The translations under genes were made by a program, and so were the position numbers. The notes under the pieces were generated by a model, which ran no database searches, was not told where the DNA came from, and was given only the letters and a program-made list of their open reading frames with translations. A DNA stretch of 64,000 bases from Amycolatopsis sp. cg9 (GTDB taxonomy: Bacteria > Actinomycetota > Actinomycetes > Mycobacteriales > Pseudonocardiaceae): positions 4,650,001-4,714,000 of the forward strand of contig NZ_CP166850.1 in assembly GCF_041346945.1 (NCBI RefSeq), given 5' to 3'. Positions 46,399 through 56,384 of the stretch are shown one piece after another. The stretch's first letter is position 1; every line of letters starts with the position of its first letter.

Positions 46399-46858
46399 CG
46401 TACGCCCTCGGCTTCCCCCGATGCGAGCAGGTCTTTCGGCTGGCGTGACAGCCGCGGTTCGCGCCGGAGACCCGTCCTGCCGACGCGGCTCTTCGTCCCA
46501 CTTCGCTGGCTCGCAGCCCGCTGAGCTGCCACTTCTCATGCCGGTCACCTCGGAGCTTCCGATCGCTGGCACGCAGCGGCCGTGTCCAGGACGGCCCGGC
46601 ATCAGGTGCGCCGGCTGTCCTGGCTCGCGCCTTCCACCAGCGGCGCCCTCGGCTCGGGCTCCTAGCACACCGCACCGACAATCCGAGCGCCTTCCGCCGC
46701 ACCCCGGGACCAGTTGTCCACAACACCCCGGTTGTCCACAGGTCCGCGAATCGGCTCTGGTCGAGCTCCTCCGCCCGCTGGCATCGTCGAACGCACACGC
46801 ACCGTGATCGCCGGGACCACCCCGGTGACCGGCGCGGACCGACGAGGGGGCGAACACG
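46399..46858. other. 460-bp gap without a recognisable gene
   Basis: Codon bias disappears in every frame, and the long frames that cross it are extensions of neighbouring genes. The only structured elements I see are the two DnaA-box matches at 46714-46740 and a GAGGGGG ribosome site for yraN. It may be the remains of a deleted gene, since other actinobacteria have more genes between DUF2469 and yraN. Confidence 0.5.
46714..46740 (+). promoter_or_regulatory. Pair of perfect DnaA boxes
   Basis: TTGTCCACA at 46714-46722 and again at 46732-46740, in direct orientation and 18 bp apart. This nonamer is the actinomycete DnaA-box consensus. They lie 119 bp upstream of the yraN-comM-dprA operon. 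Confidence 0.5.
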
Positions 46859-47236
46859 ATGACGGGCACCGACGAGCTCGCAAGACACCGCCGCGACCTG
46901 GGCGCCTGGGGCGAGGACTTGGCCCTCCGCTACCTGCAGGACCGCGGCCTCGTCCTGCTGGCCCGCAACTGGCGCTGCCGCGAAGGCGAGCTCGACCTGG
47001 TCTTCACCGACCGCGCCCGCGTCATCGTCTGCGAGGTGAAAACCCGCTCCGGCACCGAATTCGGCCTCCCGACGGAAACCGTCACGGAGGAGAAAGCCGG
47101 CCGCGTCCGCCGGGCCGCTCAGCGCTGGCTGCGCGAGTTCCGCATCGGCTGGTGCCCCGTCCGCTACGACGTCGTCACCATCCTCGCCGAACCGGGCACA
47201 AAGCCCCGCCTCCAGCACCTCGAGGCGGCGTTCTGA
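46859..47236 (+). CDS. YraN/UPF0102 nuclease-like protein
   Basis: A 125-residue protein with the Holliday-resolvase-like fold: LGAWGEDLALRYLQDRGL, the acidic EGELDLVF and VIVCEVKTRSG (D...ExK). It is regularly found before comM and dprA, suggesting a role in DNA uptake or recombination, though activity is not well shown. ATG has a strong GAGGGGG site. TGATG joins it to comM. Confidence 0.9.
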   Translation: MTGTDELARHRRDLGAWGEDLALRYLQDRGLVLLARNWRCREGELDLVFTDRARVIVCEVKTRSGTEFGLPTETVTEEKAGRVRRAAQRWLREFRIGWCPVRYDVVTILAEPGTKPRLQHLEAAF

Positions 47237-48747
47237 TGCCCATCGCCAAAGCCTGGAGCGTCGCGTTGCTGGGGATCGACGGCCGGGTCATCGAGATCGA
47301 AGCCGACCTCGGCGGCGGCCTCAGCCGCATCACCCTGGTCGGCCTGCCCGACGCCGGGCTGCGCGAAGCGAAGGACCGCGTCCGGTCGGCCGTCCGCAAC
47401 TCCGGGCAGCCGTGGCCTGAGGGCAAGGTGACGCTCGGCCTGTCCCCGGCGAACCTGCCGAAGGTCGGCTCGGCCTACGACCTCGGCATCGCCGCCGCGG
47501 TGCTCGCCGCGACCGGCTCGGTCCCGGCGACCCGGCTGCTCGGCACGGTCCTGCTCGGCGAGCTCGCCCTCGACGGCCGCGTCCGCCCGGTCCGCGGCAT
47601 CCTCCCCGGCCTGCTGGCGGCCCGCGCGGCCGGCTACGAACGCGCCGTCGTCCCGGCGGAGTCCCTCGTGGAGGCCGCGCTGGTCGACGGCATCGAAGTC
47701 GCGGGCGCACCGCACTTGCGGGATTTCGTCGCGTGGCTGAAGCGAGAAGGCGAGCTGGCGCACCCGGAGCCACCCGGCCCGGCGGTCCCGCCGGTCGTGC
47801 CGGACCTCGCCGACGTCGTCGGACAGCCGGAAGCCCGCTGGGCCTTGGAGGTGGCCGCCGCGGGCGGGCACCACGTCCTGTTCACCGGCCCGCCCGGCGT
47901 CGGCAAGACGATGCTGGCGAAACGCCTGCCCGGCCTGCTGCCCCGGCTGTCGCCCGAGGAGTCCCTGGAGGTCACCGCGGTGCACTCGGTCGACGGGTCG
48001 CTGTCGAAGTCGTCACCGCTGGTCACCGTGCCGCCGTTCGTGGCCCCGCACCACTCGATCACGGTCGCGGCGCTCATCGGCGGCGGCAGCGGTCTCGCCT
48101 CCCCGGGCGCGATCAGCCGCGCCCACCGCGGCGTGCTGTTCCTCGACGAAGTCTGCGAGTTCGGCGGCGAGCGCCTCGAATCACTGCGGACGGTGCTCGA
48201 AGAAGGCGAGGTGCGCATCGCGCGCGTCAAAGGCGCGATCACTTACCCGGCGCGGTTCCAGCTCGTGCTGGCGACCAACCCCTGCGCGTGCGCGCCACCG
48301 AAGGACACCGACTGCGTCTGCACACCGACGGCCCGCCGCCGCTACCTCAGCCGCCTCTCCGGGCCACTGCTCGACCGCGTCGACCTGTCCGTCCGCCTGC
48401 GCCCGCTGAGCGCGCTCAGCGCCCACGACACCGACGCGGCGGAGCCGACGGAGAAAGTCCGTGAGCGCGTGCTCGAGGCTCGCCACCGCGCGGCCGACCG
48501 GTGGAAGGAGCAGGGCTGGCGCTCGAACTCCGAGGTACCCGGTCCGGCGTTGCGCCGCGAGTTCGCGCTGCCCCCGGACGCAACGGTCCTCCTGGACCGC
48601 GCCATGGACCGTGGTTTCCTGAGTGGCCGCGGCGCCGACCGTTGCCTGCGCATCGCGTGGACCCTGGCCGACCTGGACGGCGAGGACCGCCCCGGCGCCG
48701 AACAGGTCGGTGCGGCGCTGGACTTCCGCGAACGGGTGGCGGCATGA
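47236..48747 (+). CDS. comM: YifB/ComM-type Mg-chelatase-like AAA ATPase
   Basis: A 503-residue hexameric helicase-like ATPase that widens heteroduplex DNA during natural transformation in species where it was studied. The N-terminal ChlI domain has VEIEADLGGGL-like IEIEADLGGGL and SAVRNSG; the AAA core has Walker A GPPGVGKTM, Walker B GVLFLDE, and the zinc-like NPCACAPPKDTDCVCTP segment. ATG overlaps the yraN stop by one base and its stop overlaps dprA (ATGA). Confidence 0.93.
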   Translation: MPIAKAWSVALLGIDGRVIEIEADLGGGLSRITLVGLPDAGLREAKDRVRSAVRNSGQPWPEGKVTLGLSPANLPKVGSAYDLGIAAAVLAATGSVPATRLLGTVLLGELALDGRVRPVRGILPGLLAARAAGYERAVVPAESLVEAALVDGIEVAGAPHLRDFVAWLKREGELAHPEPPGPAVPPVVPDLADVVGQPEARWALEVAAAGGHHVLFTGPPGVGKTMLAKRLPGLLPRLSPEESLEVTAVHSVDGSLSKSSPLVTVPPFVAPHHSITVAALIGGGSGLASPGAISRAHRGVLFLDEVCEFGGERLESLRTVLEEGEVRIARVKGAITYPARFQLVLATNPCACAPPKDTDCVCTPTARRRYLSRLSGPLLDRVDLSVRLRPLSALSAHDTDAAEPTEKVRERVLEARHRAADRWKEQGWRSNSEVPGPALRREFALPPDATVLLDRAMDRGFLSGRGADRCLRIAWTLADLDGEDRPGAEQVGAALDFRERVAA

Positions 48748-49886
48748 GTCCCGACGAGGTGCGCCAGGCCCGCGCCTACCTGCTTCGAGTCGCCGAACCA
48801 CCGGCACCGGCGCTGGTCGCCTTCGTCGCCGAACACGGGCCGGTCGCGGCTGCCCGGCGAGTCCGTGGCGGCGACTGCCCGGCCGAGGTGCTGAAGGCGA
48901 CCGAGGCCCGGCGGGAGTACGACCTGGTCGCCCAGGACTTCGCCCGGGCCGCCGAGGCCGGTGCGCGGCTGGTCGTGCCGGAGGACGACGAGTGGCCCGG
49001 CTGGCCGCTGCTCGCCGTCGAGCAGGCCGCGCAGCGCGGGGTGACCGAGGCCGTGCCGCCGCTGGCGCTGTGGGTGGCCGGGGAGGTCGCCCTCGGTACC
49101 GCCACCGACCGGGCCGTGGCTGTCGTCGGCGCCCGAGCGGCCACCGAGTACGGCGAACACCACGCGGCCGAGCTCGCCTACGGGCTGGCCACCCGGGGCG
49201 TACCGGTGTTCTCGGGGGCGGCGTACGGCATCGACGGGGCGGCGCACCGCGGCGCGCTCGCCGCCGGCGGGGTCACCGTGGCGGTGCTCGGCTGCGCCGT
49301 CGACGCCGGTTATCCGGCCGGTCACGTCGGCCTGCTCAACCGGATCGTGCGCTCCGGCGGCGCGGTCGTCAGCGAGTACCCGCCCGGCACCCCGCCGGCT
49401 CGGCACCGCTTCCTCGTTCGCAACCGGCTCATCGCGGCGCTCACCGAAGGCACCGTCGTGGTCGAGGCCGGGCAACGCAGCGGCGCCCGCAACACCGCGA
49501 GCACCGCCGGCGCCTTCGGCAAGATCGTGATGGCGCTGCCGGGGCCGATCTCGTCCGCCATGTCCGTCGGCTGCCACGAGCTGATCCGCGACTCCCGGGC
49601 GACGCTGGTTTCGACGATCGACCAGGTCCTCGAGACGGTGGGCCACTTCGGCATCGCCGAGGAAACCGCATCTGATCGCCGAACGCGGTCCACTGACCGG
49701 CTCGGGCCCGAAGCGCTGCGCACCTACGAGGCCTTGGCCGTGCGCGCGGACCGGTCCGACGCGGAGATCGCGGTCGAAGCGGGCATTCCGCTGCGGCGCG
49801 TGCGGGCCCTGCTGCCGGCCCTGGAGATCGACGGATTCGCCGTCCGCGGGGAAGCGGGGTGGCGACGCCGGAGGGAAAGCGCGTGA
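48744..49886 (+). CDS. dprA: DNA processing protein DprA
   Basis: A 380-residue single-strand DNA binder that loads RecA. The Rossmann core includes AVVGARAATEYG, VFSGAAYGIDGAAHRGAL, VAVLGCAVDAGYP, FLVRNRLIAALTEGTVVVEAG and GALPGP-like ALPGPI. A C-terminal winged helix (SDAEIAVEAGIPLRRVRALL) is present. ATGA overlap with comM. It ends 102 bases before xerC. Presence with yraN and comM gives a competence-like set, but no DNA-uptake genes are in view. Confidence 0.95.
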   Translation: MSPDEVRQARAYLLRVAEPPAPALVAFVAEHGPVAAARRVRGGDCPAEVLKATEARREYDLVAQDFARAAEAGARLVVPEDDEWPGWPLLAVEQAAQRGVTEAVPPLALWVAGEVALGTATDRAVAVVGARAATEYGEHHAAELAYGLATRGVPVFSGAAYGIDGAAHRGALAAGGVTVAVLGCAVDAGYPAGHVGLLNRIVRSGGAVVSEYPPGTPPARHRFLVRNRLIAALTEGTVVVEAGQRSGARNTASTAGAFGKIVMALPGPISSAMSVGCHELIRDSRATLVSTIDQVLETVGHFGIAEETASDRRTRSTDRLGPEALRTYEALAVRADRSDAEIAVEAGIPLRRVRALLPALEIDGFAVRGEAGWRRRRESA

Positions 49887-49988
49887 ACGCCACGAAATCC
49901 GGGAGAAATCGTCGACGGGGTTCGGCCGGTCCGGTGGGCCCGCGTGGCGATCCTTGACCGCGGGCGGTAGTTCGCGCAGCGTGACAGC

Positions 49989-50969
49989 ATGCCGTCACCA
50001 CGCTCTGGCCGGGCCCGCCGTCCCGACTTGCGCGCGCTCCGGGCCGCGCTGCCCGAGCCCGCCCGGGCCGTCGTCACCGGGTACGAACGGCACCTCGGGC
50101 TCGAACGGGGCCTCTCCGCGCACACCGTTCGCGCGTACATCGGCGATGCGGTGTCGCTGCTGGGCTTCGTCGCGGACGGCGGGGGCGGCCTCGCCGACCT
50201 CGACCTCGCCCGGCTGCGGGCGTGGCTCGCCGCGCAGCAGTCCGGTGGGGCGAGCCGCACGACGCTCGCGCGGCGGGCCGCCTCGGCCCGGACGTTCACC
50301 GCGTGGGCGCACCGGACCGGTGTCCTGGCCGCCGACCCGGGCGGCCGGCTCGCCGCCCCTCGGGCGCACCGCACCCTGCCCGGAGTGCTGCGTGCCGGGC
50401 AGGCGGGGGAGGTCATGCAGGCGTCGGCGGCGGGTGCGGAGCAACGCGATCCGGTCGCACTGCGTGATCGCGCGATCGTCGAGCTGCTCTACGCCACGGG
50501 CATCCGCGTGTCCGAGTTGTGCGGTCTGGACGTCGGCGGGGCCGATTTCTCCCGTCGTGTCGTGACGGTGCTCGGCAAGGGCGCGAAGGAGCGCGTGGTC
50601 CCGTTCGGCGTGCCGGCAGCGGCGGCGCTGACGGACTGGATCGAGGAGGGGCGGCCGAAGATCGTCGCCGAAAGCGGTGGTGACGGCGCCGAGCCCGCGC
50701 TTTTCCTGGGGGTCCGCGGCAAACGCGTCGACCCGCGGGCGGTGCGGCGCGTGGTGCACGACGCCGTCACGGCGGTGCCCGGAGCACTCGACATGGGGCC
50801 GCACGGCCTGCGTCATTCCGCCGCGACGCATCTGCTCGAAGGGGGCGCGGATCTCAGGAGCGTTCAGGAACTGCTTGGTCACGCTACGCTTGCCACGACG
50901 CAGCTCTACACTCATGTGACCGTCGACCGGTTGAAAGCGATCCATGACCGAGCGCACCCCAGGGCCTGA
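49989..50969 (+). CDS. xerC: Tyrosine recombinase XerC
   Basis: A 326-residue recombinase that resolves chromosome dimers. The N-terminal SAM-like domain has [19 protein letters not shown]; the catalytic set is R in [14 protein letters not shown] in [28 protein letters not shown] with the nucleophile Tyr. It is vertical, not a phage integrase, given its place beside dprA as in other actinobacteria. It overlaps the whiG frame by 26 bases. Confidence 0.93.
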   Translation: MPSPRSGRARRPDLRALRAALPEPARAVVTGYERHLGLERGLSAHTVRAYIGDAVSLLGFVADGGGGLADLDLARLRAWLAAQQSGGASRTTLARRAASARTFTAWAHRTGVLAADPGGRLAAPRAHRTLPGVLRAGQAGEVMQASAAGAEQRDPVALRDRAIVELLYATGIRVSELCGLDVGGADFSRRVVTVLGKGAKERVVPFGVPAAAALTDWIEEGRPKIVAESGGDGAEPALFLGVRGKRVDPRAVRRVVHDAVTAVPGALDMGPHGLRHSAATHLLEGGADLRSVQELLGHATLATTQLYTHVTVDRLKAIHDRAHPRA

Positions 50970-51927
50970 GGCGGCCCCGGGGGTCTCGCCGGGGTCGTCA
51001 GCAGCGGGCCCGGCGGCGCACGCGCATCCGCACGAGCACGGAGACGACACTGAGCCGCATGCCGAGAACGACTGTGCAATGACCGCAGGACCGCACGTGA
51101 CCGAAGCCGCCGGAGTGACCACTCACGGTGAGGCCGCCGCGCCCGCGGACACCCGGGCCGGCTACGACGTCGACGCCGGGATCGCGGCGCTGTGGCGGCA
51201 GTTCGCCGACAGCCCGGACCAGGCGTCGCGCGATCGGCTCGTGCTGCACTACGCCCCGCTGGTCAAGTACGTCGCGGGCCGGGTCGGCACCGGCCTGCCC
51301 ACCCACGTCGACGTCGGCGACCTCGTGCAGTCGGGCATCTTCGGCCTCGTCGACGCGATCGAGAAGTTCGACCCCGAGCGCGGCCTCCGCTTCGAGACGT
51401 ACGCGATGCAGCGCATCCGCGGCGCGATCCTCGACGACCTCCGTTCGCAGGACTGGGTGCCGCGCGCGGTCCGCAGCAAGGCCAAGGAGGCCGAGCGCGC
51501 GATGGAGCGCCTCGGCGCCCGCCTGCACCGCACCCCGACCGACGCGGAGCTGGCCGCCGAACTCGGCATCGGCCTCGACGACCTGCGCGACTTCTACGGC
51601 CAGCTGCAGCTGACCAGCGTCGTCGCGCTGGAGGACCTGGTGGCCGCCGGCAAGGACAGCGGCTCCCTGGTCGACACGCTGCCCGACGACGACGCCGTCG
51701 ACCCGGTCGCGGTGCTCGTCGACCAGGACAACCGCCGCCAGCTCGCGCAGGCCATCGCGCAGCTCACGGAGCGGGACAAGATCGTCGTCAGCCTCTACTA
51801 CTTCGAGAGCCTGACCCTCGCCGAGATCGGCAAGGTCCTCGGCGTCACCGAGTCGCGGGTCAGCCAGCTGCACACCCGGGCCGTCATGCGCCTGCGCGCG
51901 AAGCTCGTCGAGCAGACCGGCACCTGA
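50944..51927 (+). CDS. whiG: WhiG/FliA-family sigma factor
   Basis: A sigma factor of the FliA/WhiG group, which in Streptomyces commits aerial hyphae to sporulation. Region 2: [34 protein letters not shown] and [18 protein letters not shown]; region 3 [14 protein letters not shown]; region 4 [22 protein letters not shown]. The start is unsure: ATG 50944 overlaps xerC and gives 327 residues with a His-rich leader, ATG 51079 and GTG 51097 (AGGA 6 bases upstream) give 282 and 276, nearer the usual 280. In Streptomyces c-di-GMP acts on WhiG through RsiG, of interest given the cyclase in this window. Confidence 0.88.
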   Translation: MTERTPGPEAAPGVSPGSSAAGPAAHAHPHEHGDDTEPHAENDCAMTAGPHVTEAAGVTTHGEAAAPADTRAGYDVDAGIAALWRQFADSPDQASRDRLVLHYAPLVKYVAGRVGTGLPTHVDVGDLVQSGIFGLVDAIEKFDPERGLRFETYAMQRIRGAILDDLRSQDWVPRAVRSKAKEAERAMERLGARLHRTPTDAELAAELGIGLDDLRDFYGQLQLTSVVALEDLVAAGKDSGSLVDTLPDDDAVDPVAVLVDQDNRRQLAQAIAQLTERDKIVVSLYYFESLTLAEIGKVLGVTESRVSQLHTRAVMRLRAKLVEQTGT

Positions 51928-53328
51928 TCACGCACCGCCTCCCCACGCCTTGAGCCGGTATTCGCCCACCTCGCCGGTCAGGGCCAGCGGATCGACGTAC
52001 TCGTCGCCCCGCCGCACGCCCCAGTGCAGGCAGGCCGCCACCAGGCACCCGGGGTGCCCGGCGAGGACGGTCCCGAGCACCTGCCCCCGGTACACCTGCT
52101 CGCCCACGGCCACCTTCGGCAGGACGGGCTCATAGGTTGTGCGCAGCCCACCGTCGTGGTCGACGGACAGGACGGTCCGCCCGCCCACCGGCCCGACGAA
52201 CACGACGACCCCCGCATCGGCCGCGAGCACCTCCTGCCCGGGCACGGCGGCCAGGTCGACCCCGCGATGGCCGGCGCCGTAGGGCGTCTCGGGGGCGTCG
52301 AAGTACTTGGTCACCACCGGAACGGGTGACAACGGCCAGGACAGCCGCGGCTGCCGCACATCCCGCGCCGCCCCGGGGCCCGCCAGGAGCGCAGTTGCCC
52401 AGGAGGGTGCTGCTCGCCCGGCCGGCGAGCCCGCGGTCGAGAGGACAGACTGCCGGAACGCCGCCGCCGACCCGAGCAGCCGAGGCGCGGGCAGCAAGTC
52501 CGGCCACGCCCCTGCCGAGGCGAGCAGCTGCCACGACCTTGGCGGCCCGGCGCGCACCGAAAGCGGCTGCGACGCTGGCGGCGAGGCGCGCAGCAAGGGC
52601 GGTCCAGGTTCCGACCGCGAGGCGAGCAGTGGTTGCGATGCCGGTGGCGAGGCGCGCACCAAGGGCGGTCCAGGTTCCGACCGCGAGGCGAGCAGTGGTT
52701 GCGATGCCGGTGGCGAGGCGCGCACCAAGGGCGGTCCAGGTTCCGACCGCGAGGCGAGCAGTGGTTGCGATGCCGGTGGCGAGGCGCGCACCAAGGGCGG
52801 CCCAGGTTCCGACCGCGAGGCGAGCAGTGGTTGCGATGCCGGTGGCGAGGCGCGCACCAAGGGCGGCCCAGGTTCCGACCGCGAGGCGAGCAGTGGTTGC
52901 GATGCCGGTGGCGAGGCGCGCACCAAGGGCGGCCCAGGTTCCGACCGCGAGGCGAGCAGCAGCTGCGACGCTGGCGGCGAGGCGCGCACCAAAGGCGGCC
53001 CAGGCTCCGACCGCGAGGCGAGCAGCGGTGGCGGCCGAGACCCCACAGGCGGGGCCGGCAGGGGAGGCGGCCACAGCCCAGCCGGCGGCGCGGGCAAGGA
53101 CAACGGCGACGTCGGCGGCACCCCCGCATCGACGCCCCGCCCACCAGCTATCCCCAGCTCCACCGCCCCCGCGGCCGAGGACGCGACCGCCGTCTCGGGT
53201 CTCTCCGAAACCGGATCCCGGGCAGGCGCCATCGCCGTCCCGACCCCACCTCCCAACCCCACGCAAACCGCCACTACCAGCACGAACACCACTCCGAACC
53301 AGCCCGGCACCCACCGCCGGGAACGCAT
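51928..53328 (-). CDS. M23-family peptidase with repeat-rich linker
   Basis: A 466-residue exported protein. One N-terminal membrane span or signal ([20 protein letters not shown]), a long Pro/Ser/Ala linker that contains seven 22-residue repeats (about residues 102-255), and a C-terminal LytM/M23 domain: [50 protein letters not shown]. The first His of HxH is Cys, as I recall from several actinobacterial relatives, so peptidase activity is doubtful and a regulatory or wall-binding role possible. Start ATG 53328 has GGAG 6-7 bases upstream; ATG 53340 is too close to its site. An M23 gene before rpsB is conserved in actinobacteria. Confidence 0.82.
   Translation of the reverse strand: MRSRRWVPGWFGVVFVLVVAVCVGLGGGVGTAMAPARDPVSERPETAVASSAAGAVELGIAGGRGVDAGVPPTSPLSLPAPPAGLWPPPLPAPPVGSRPPPLLASRSEPGPPLVRASPPASQLLLASRSEPGPPLVRASPPASQPLLASRSEPGPPLVRASPPASQPLLASRSEPGPPLVRASPPASQPLLASRSEPGPPLVRASPPASQPLLASRSEPGPPLVRASPPASQPLLASRSEPGPPLLRASPPASQPLSVRAGPPRSWQLLASAGAWPDLLPAPRLLGSAAAFRQSVLSTAGSPAGRAAPSWATALLAGPGAARDVRQPRLSWPLSPVPVVTKYFDAPETPYGAGHRGVDLAAVPGQEVLAADAGVVVFVGPVGGRTVLSVDHDGGLRTTYEPVLPKVAVGEQVYRGQVLGTVLAGHPGCLVAACLHWGVRRGDEYVDPLALTGEVGEYRLKAWGGGA
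52564..53025. repeat. Seven 66-bp tandem repeats in the M23 gene
   Basis: Seven back-to-back units of 66 bp, nearly identical at DNA level, encode [22 protein letters not shown] on the minus strand. The outer copies carry the few differences (SQL in copy 1, LLRAS in copy 7). Because 66 is divisible by 3 and holds no stop in several frames, long spurious frames open on both strands here. High identity indicates recent expansion and probable length variation between strains. Confidence 0.92.
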
Positions 53329-53390
53329 GATCGACTCCATGCCTCCAGCCTGCGGCACCCGACGGCCCCGTGGGGGAGCGCCGGCGAATC

Positions 53391-53418
53391 TGTGGATAAC
53401 CGGACCCCATGTGGACAA
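53391..53418 (-). promoter_or_regulatory. Second pair of DnaA-box matches
   Basis: TGTGGATAA (53391-53399) and TGTGGACAA (53410-53418) are, on the minus strand, TTATCCACA and TTGTCCACA, both perfect DnaA nonamers, in the same orientation and 19 bp apart. They lie between the M23 gene and the rpsB promoter. Confidence 0.5.
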
Positions 53419-53442
53419 CTCCGCCGTCCAATCGCCGCCGGT

Positions 53443-53472
53443 GGGGGGTGGGGTGGTGGGAGGGGGTAGAAT
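53443..53472 (+). promoter_or_regulatory. rpsB promoter with G-quadruplex-like -35 region
   Basis: TAGAAT at 53467-53472 is a strong -10. Just upstream are G-runs of 6, 4, 2, 3 and 5 (53443-53466) separated by single T or A bases, which satisfies a four-tract G-quadruplex pattern and takes the place of a normal -35. The predicted transcript has a leader of about 225 bases. Confidence 0.5.
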
Positions 53473-53707
53473 CTTTTGCGCGGTCCGTGTGAGCGGACTG
53501 ACTTCGCGTGCACGTGCGCGTTCCCCTCGATTTTCCACGCGGGGGAGACGCACGGGGTCCGGCGGTCCCTGGGGTTCCTCATCACCTCGGGGTCCGGACG
53601 CCGCCACGGGCACCAGGGCGAACGGCCACCCGGCCGGGAGCGACAAAACCGAGCAGCGCGCCGATCAACACCGGCGCGCACTACACAGAAGAGGTGTGAT
53701 TCCGGCA
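53473..53707 (+). other. Long rpsB leader
   Basis: About 230 bases between the predicted start of transcription and the rpsB ATG, with no credible gene. Several GC-rich dyads are present, for example around CCGGGGTCCGGA and ACCGGCGCGC. S2 represses its own leader in several bacteria, so an autoregulatory structure is plausible but not demonstrated from this sequence. Confidence 0.4.
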
Positions 53708-54568
53708 ATGGCCGTCGTCACCATGAAGCAGCTGCTCGACAGCGGCGTGCACTTCGGGCACCAGACCCGCCGGTGGAACCCGAAGATGAAGCGCTACATC
53801 TTCACCGAGCGCAACGGCATCTACATCATCGACCTGCAGCAGACGCTGACCTACATCGACCGCGCGTTCGAGTTCATCAAGGAAACCGTCGCGCACGGTG
53901 GCACGATCATGTTCGTCGGCACCAAGAAGCAGGCTCAGGAAGCCATCGCGGCCGAAGCCTCGCGCGTGGGCATGCCCTACGTGAACCAGCGCTGGCTCGG
54001 CGGCATGCTGACCAACTTCCAGACGGTGCACAAGCGTCTTCTCCGCCTGAAGGAGCTCGAGTCGCGGGAGCAGACCGGCGGCTTCGAGGGTCTCACCAAG
54101 CGCGAGATCCTGACGCTGACCCGCGAGAAGGACAAGCTCGAGAAGACCCTCGGCGGTATCCGCGACATGGCCAAGGTGCCGAGCATCGTGTGGATCGTCG
54201 ACACGAAGAAGGAGCACATCGCCGTCGGCGAGGCTCGCAAGCTGAACATCCCGGTCGTCGCGATCCTGGACACCAACTGCGACCCGGACGAGGTCGACTA
54301 CCCGATCCCGGGCAACGACGACGCGATCCGCTCGGCCGCGCTGCTGACCAAGGTCGTCGCCGAGGCCGCGGCCGCCGGTCTGATGGCGCGTTCCAGCCGC
54401 AACGGTGCGTCGGCCGACGCGAAGCCGGAGCCGGGTGTCGCCACGGACGAGCCGCTGGCCGAGTGGGAGAAGGAGCTGCTCGCCGGCTCCGAGACCGCCG
54501 CCGCCGACGCGACCGAGGCCGCTGCCGCGACCGAAGCCGCCACCGAGCAGGCGACCGCCTCCTCCTGA
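53708..54568 (+). CDS. rpsB: Ribosomal protein uS2
   Basis: A 286-residue S2: [56 protein letters not shown] and [24 protein letters not shown]. The tail after about 235 is Ala/Glu-rich, an actinobacterial extension. ATG 53708 gives the family start; GAGG lies 13 bases upstream, which is long. The much longer open frame upstream is an artefact of the 66-bp repeats. A hairpin separates it from tsf. Confidence 0.97.
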   Translation: MAVVTMKQLLDSGVHFGHQTRRWNPKMKRYIFTERNGIYIIDLQQTLTYIDRAFEFIKETVAHGGTIMFVGTKKQAQEAIAAEASRVGMPYVNQRWLGGMLTNFQTVHKRLLRLKELESREQTGGFEGLTKREILTLTREKDKLEKTLGGIRDMAKVPSIVWIVDTKKEHIAVGEARKLNIPVVAILDTNCDPDEVDYPIPGNDDAIRSAALLTKVVAEAAAAGLMARSSRNGASADAKPEPGVATDEPLAEWEKELLAGSETAAADATEAAAATEAATEQATASS

Positions 54569-54577
54569 TGTTCACCC

Positions 54578-54611
54578 GCCCGTGCGGCCGGTTCCGGCCG
54601 GCCGCACGGGC
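54578..54611 (+). terminator. Hairpin between rpsB and tsf
   Basis: GCCCGTGCGGCCGG, loop TTCC, then GGCCG and GCCGCACGGGC. A very stable GC stem with one small bulge and no T-run. Probably a partial terminator or RNA-processing site that sets the ratio of S2 to EF-Ts. Confidence 0.6.
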
Positions 54612-54659
54612 GCAGCACCCTCCAAGGCTTACGTACCTGAAAAGGACGGATTTACCAGA

Positions 54660-55475
<816 letters not shown>

Positions 55476-55505
55476 CCCCAGGCCAGGGCGTAGGTTTCAC
55501 ACCCA

Positions 55506-55542
55506 CAGTGCCCCGTCTCCGTCCATCGGGGACGGGGCACTG
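55506..55542 (+). terminator. Terminator hairpin after tsf
   Basis: CAGTGCCCCGTC and GACGGGGCACTG form a perfect 12-bp stem around a 13-base loop, 30 bases after the tsf stop. No T-run, as is common in high-GC actinomycetes. Confidence 0.75.
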
Positions 55543-55592
55543 TCGGGTCCAGAAAAGAAAATGACGGTCGAGGGGCCTAGGAGGCGACATAG

Positions 55593-56336
55593 ATGGGTGA
55601 CCGGGTCGAAGGTGGCTACCGGCGGGTGCTGCTGAAACTGGGCGGCGAAATGTTCGGCGGTGGTTCGATCGGCGTCGATCCGGATGTCGTCCACTCGGTC
55701 GCGCAGCAGATCGCCGACGTCGCCCGCACCGGCGTCCAGGTCGCGGTCGTGATCGGTGGCGGCAACTACTTCCGCGGCGCCGAACTCTCGCAGCGCGGCA
55801 TGGACCGCGACCGCGCCGACTACATGGCGATGCTGGGCACGGTGATGAACTGCCTGGCGCTGCAGGACTTCCTGGAGAAGGAGGGCCTGCCCACCCGCGT
55901 GCAGACCGCCATCACGATGGGCCAGGTCGCCGAGCCCTACATCCCGCGCCGCGCCGAGCGGCACCTGGAGAAGGGCCGCGTCGTGATCTTCGGCGCCGGG
56001 GTCGGCATGCCGTACTTCTCCACCGACACCGCGGCCGCGCAGCGGGCGCTGGAGCTGGGCTGCGAAGCCGTGCTGATGGCGAAGGCCGTCGACGGCGTCT
56101 ACACCGCGGACCCGAAGAGCGACCCGACCGCCGAGATGTTCCGCGAGATCACCCACCGCGAGGTGCTGGAGCGGGACCTCAAGGTCGCCGACGCGACGGC
56201 GTTCAGCCTCTGCATGGACAACAACATGCCGATCATCGTGTTCAACCTGCTCACCGAGGGGAACATCGCCCGCGCGGTGAGTGGTGAAAGAATCGGCACG
56301 TTGGTCAGCACCCCCGCCGACGGGGTGCCGGCCTAG
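55593..56336 (+). CDS. pyrH: UMP kinase
   Basis: A 247-residue amino-acid-kinase-fold enzyme that makes UDP from [14 protein letters not shown] binds ATP phosphate, [10 protein letters not shown] contacts UMP, and [20 protein letters not shown] and [10 protein letters not shown] are typical. AGGAGG lies 9 bases upstream of the ATG. Frr follows after 48 bases. Order tsf-pyrH-frr-cdsA is conserved. Confidence 0.97.
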   Translation: MGDRVEGGYRRVLLKLGGEMFGGGSIGVDPDVVHSVAQQIADVARTGVQVAVVIGGGNYFRGAELSQRGMDRDRADYMAMLGTVMNCLALQDFLEKEGLPTRVQTAITMGQVAEPYIPRRAERHLEKGRVVIFGAGVGMPYFSTDTAAAQRALELGCEAVLMAKAVDGVYTADPKSDPTAEMFREITHREVLERDLKVADATAFSLCMDNNMPIIVFNLLTEGNIARAVSGERIGTLVSTPADGVPA

Positions 56337-56384
56337 ACCTGCTGGGATCAGCAAGCGCCACCCATCACAACAACGGGAGTAGCC

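Noticed and set aside
45932..46807. Plus-strand frame crossing the gap after DUF2469
   Set aside because: It begins inside rnhB, runs through the terminator at 46353-46398 and has no domain or ribosome site.
49989..50969. Phage or island integrase
   Set aside because: Catalytic motifs fit both, but the position between dprA and whiG before rpsB is the chromosomal xerC locus, and no attachment repeats or phage genes flank it.
52307..54568. 753-residue plus-strand frame running through the 66-bp repeats into rpsB
   Set aside because: It is open only because the repeat unit has no stop in that frame. The minus-strand frame has a membrane span and M23 domain, and rpsB begins at ATG 53708.
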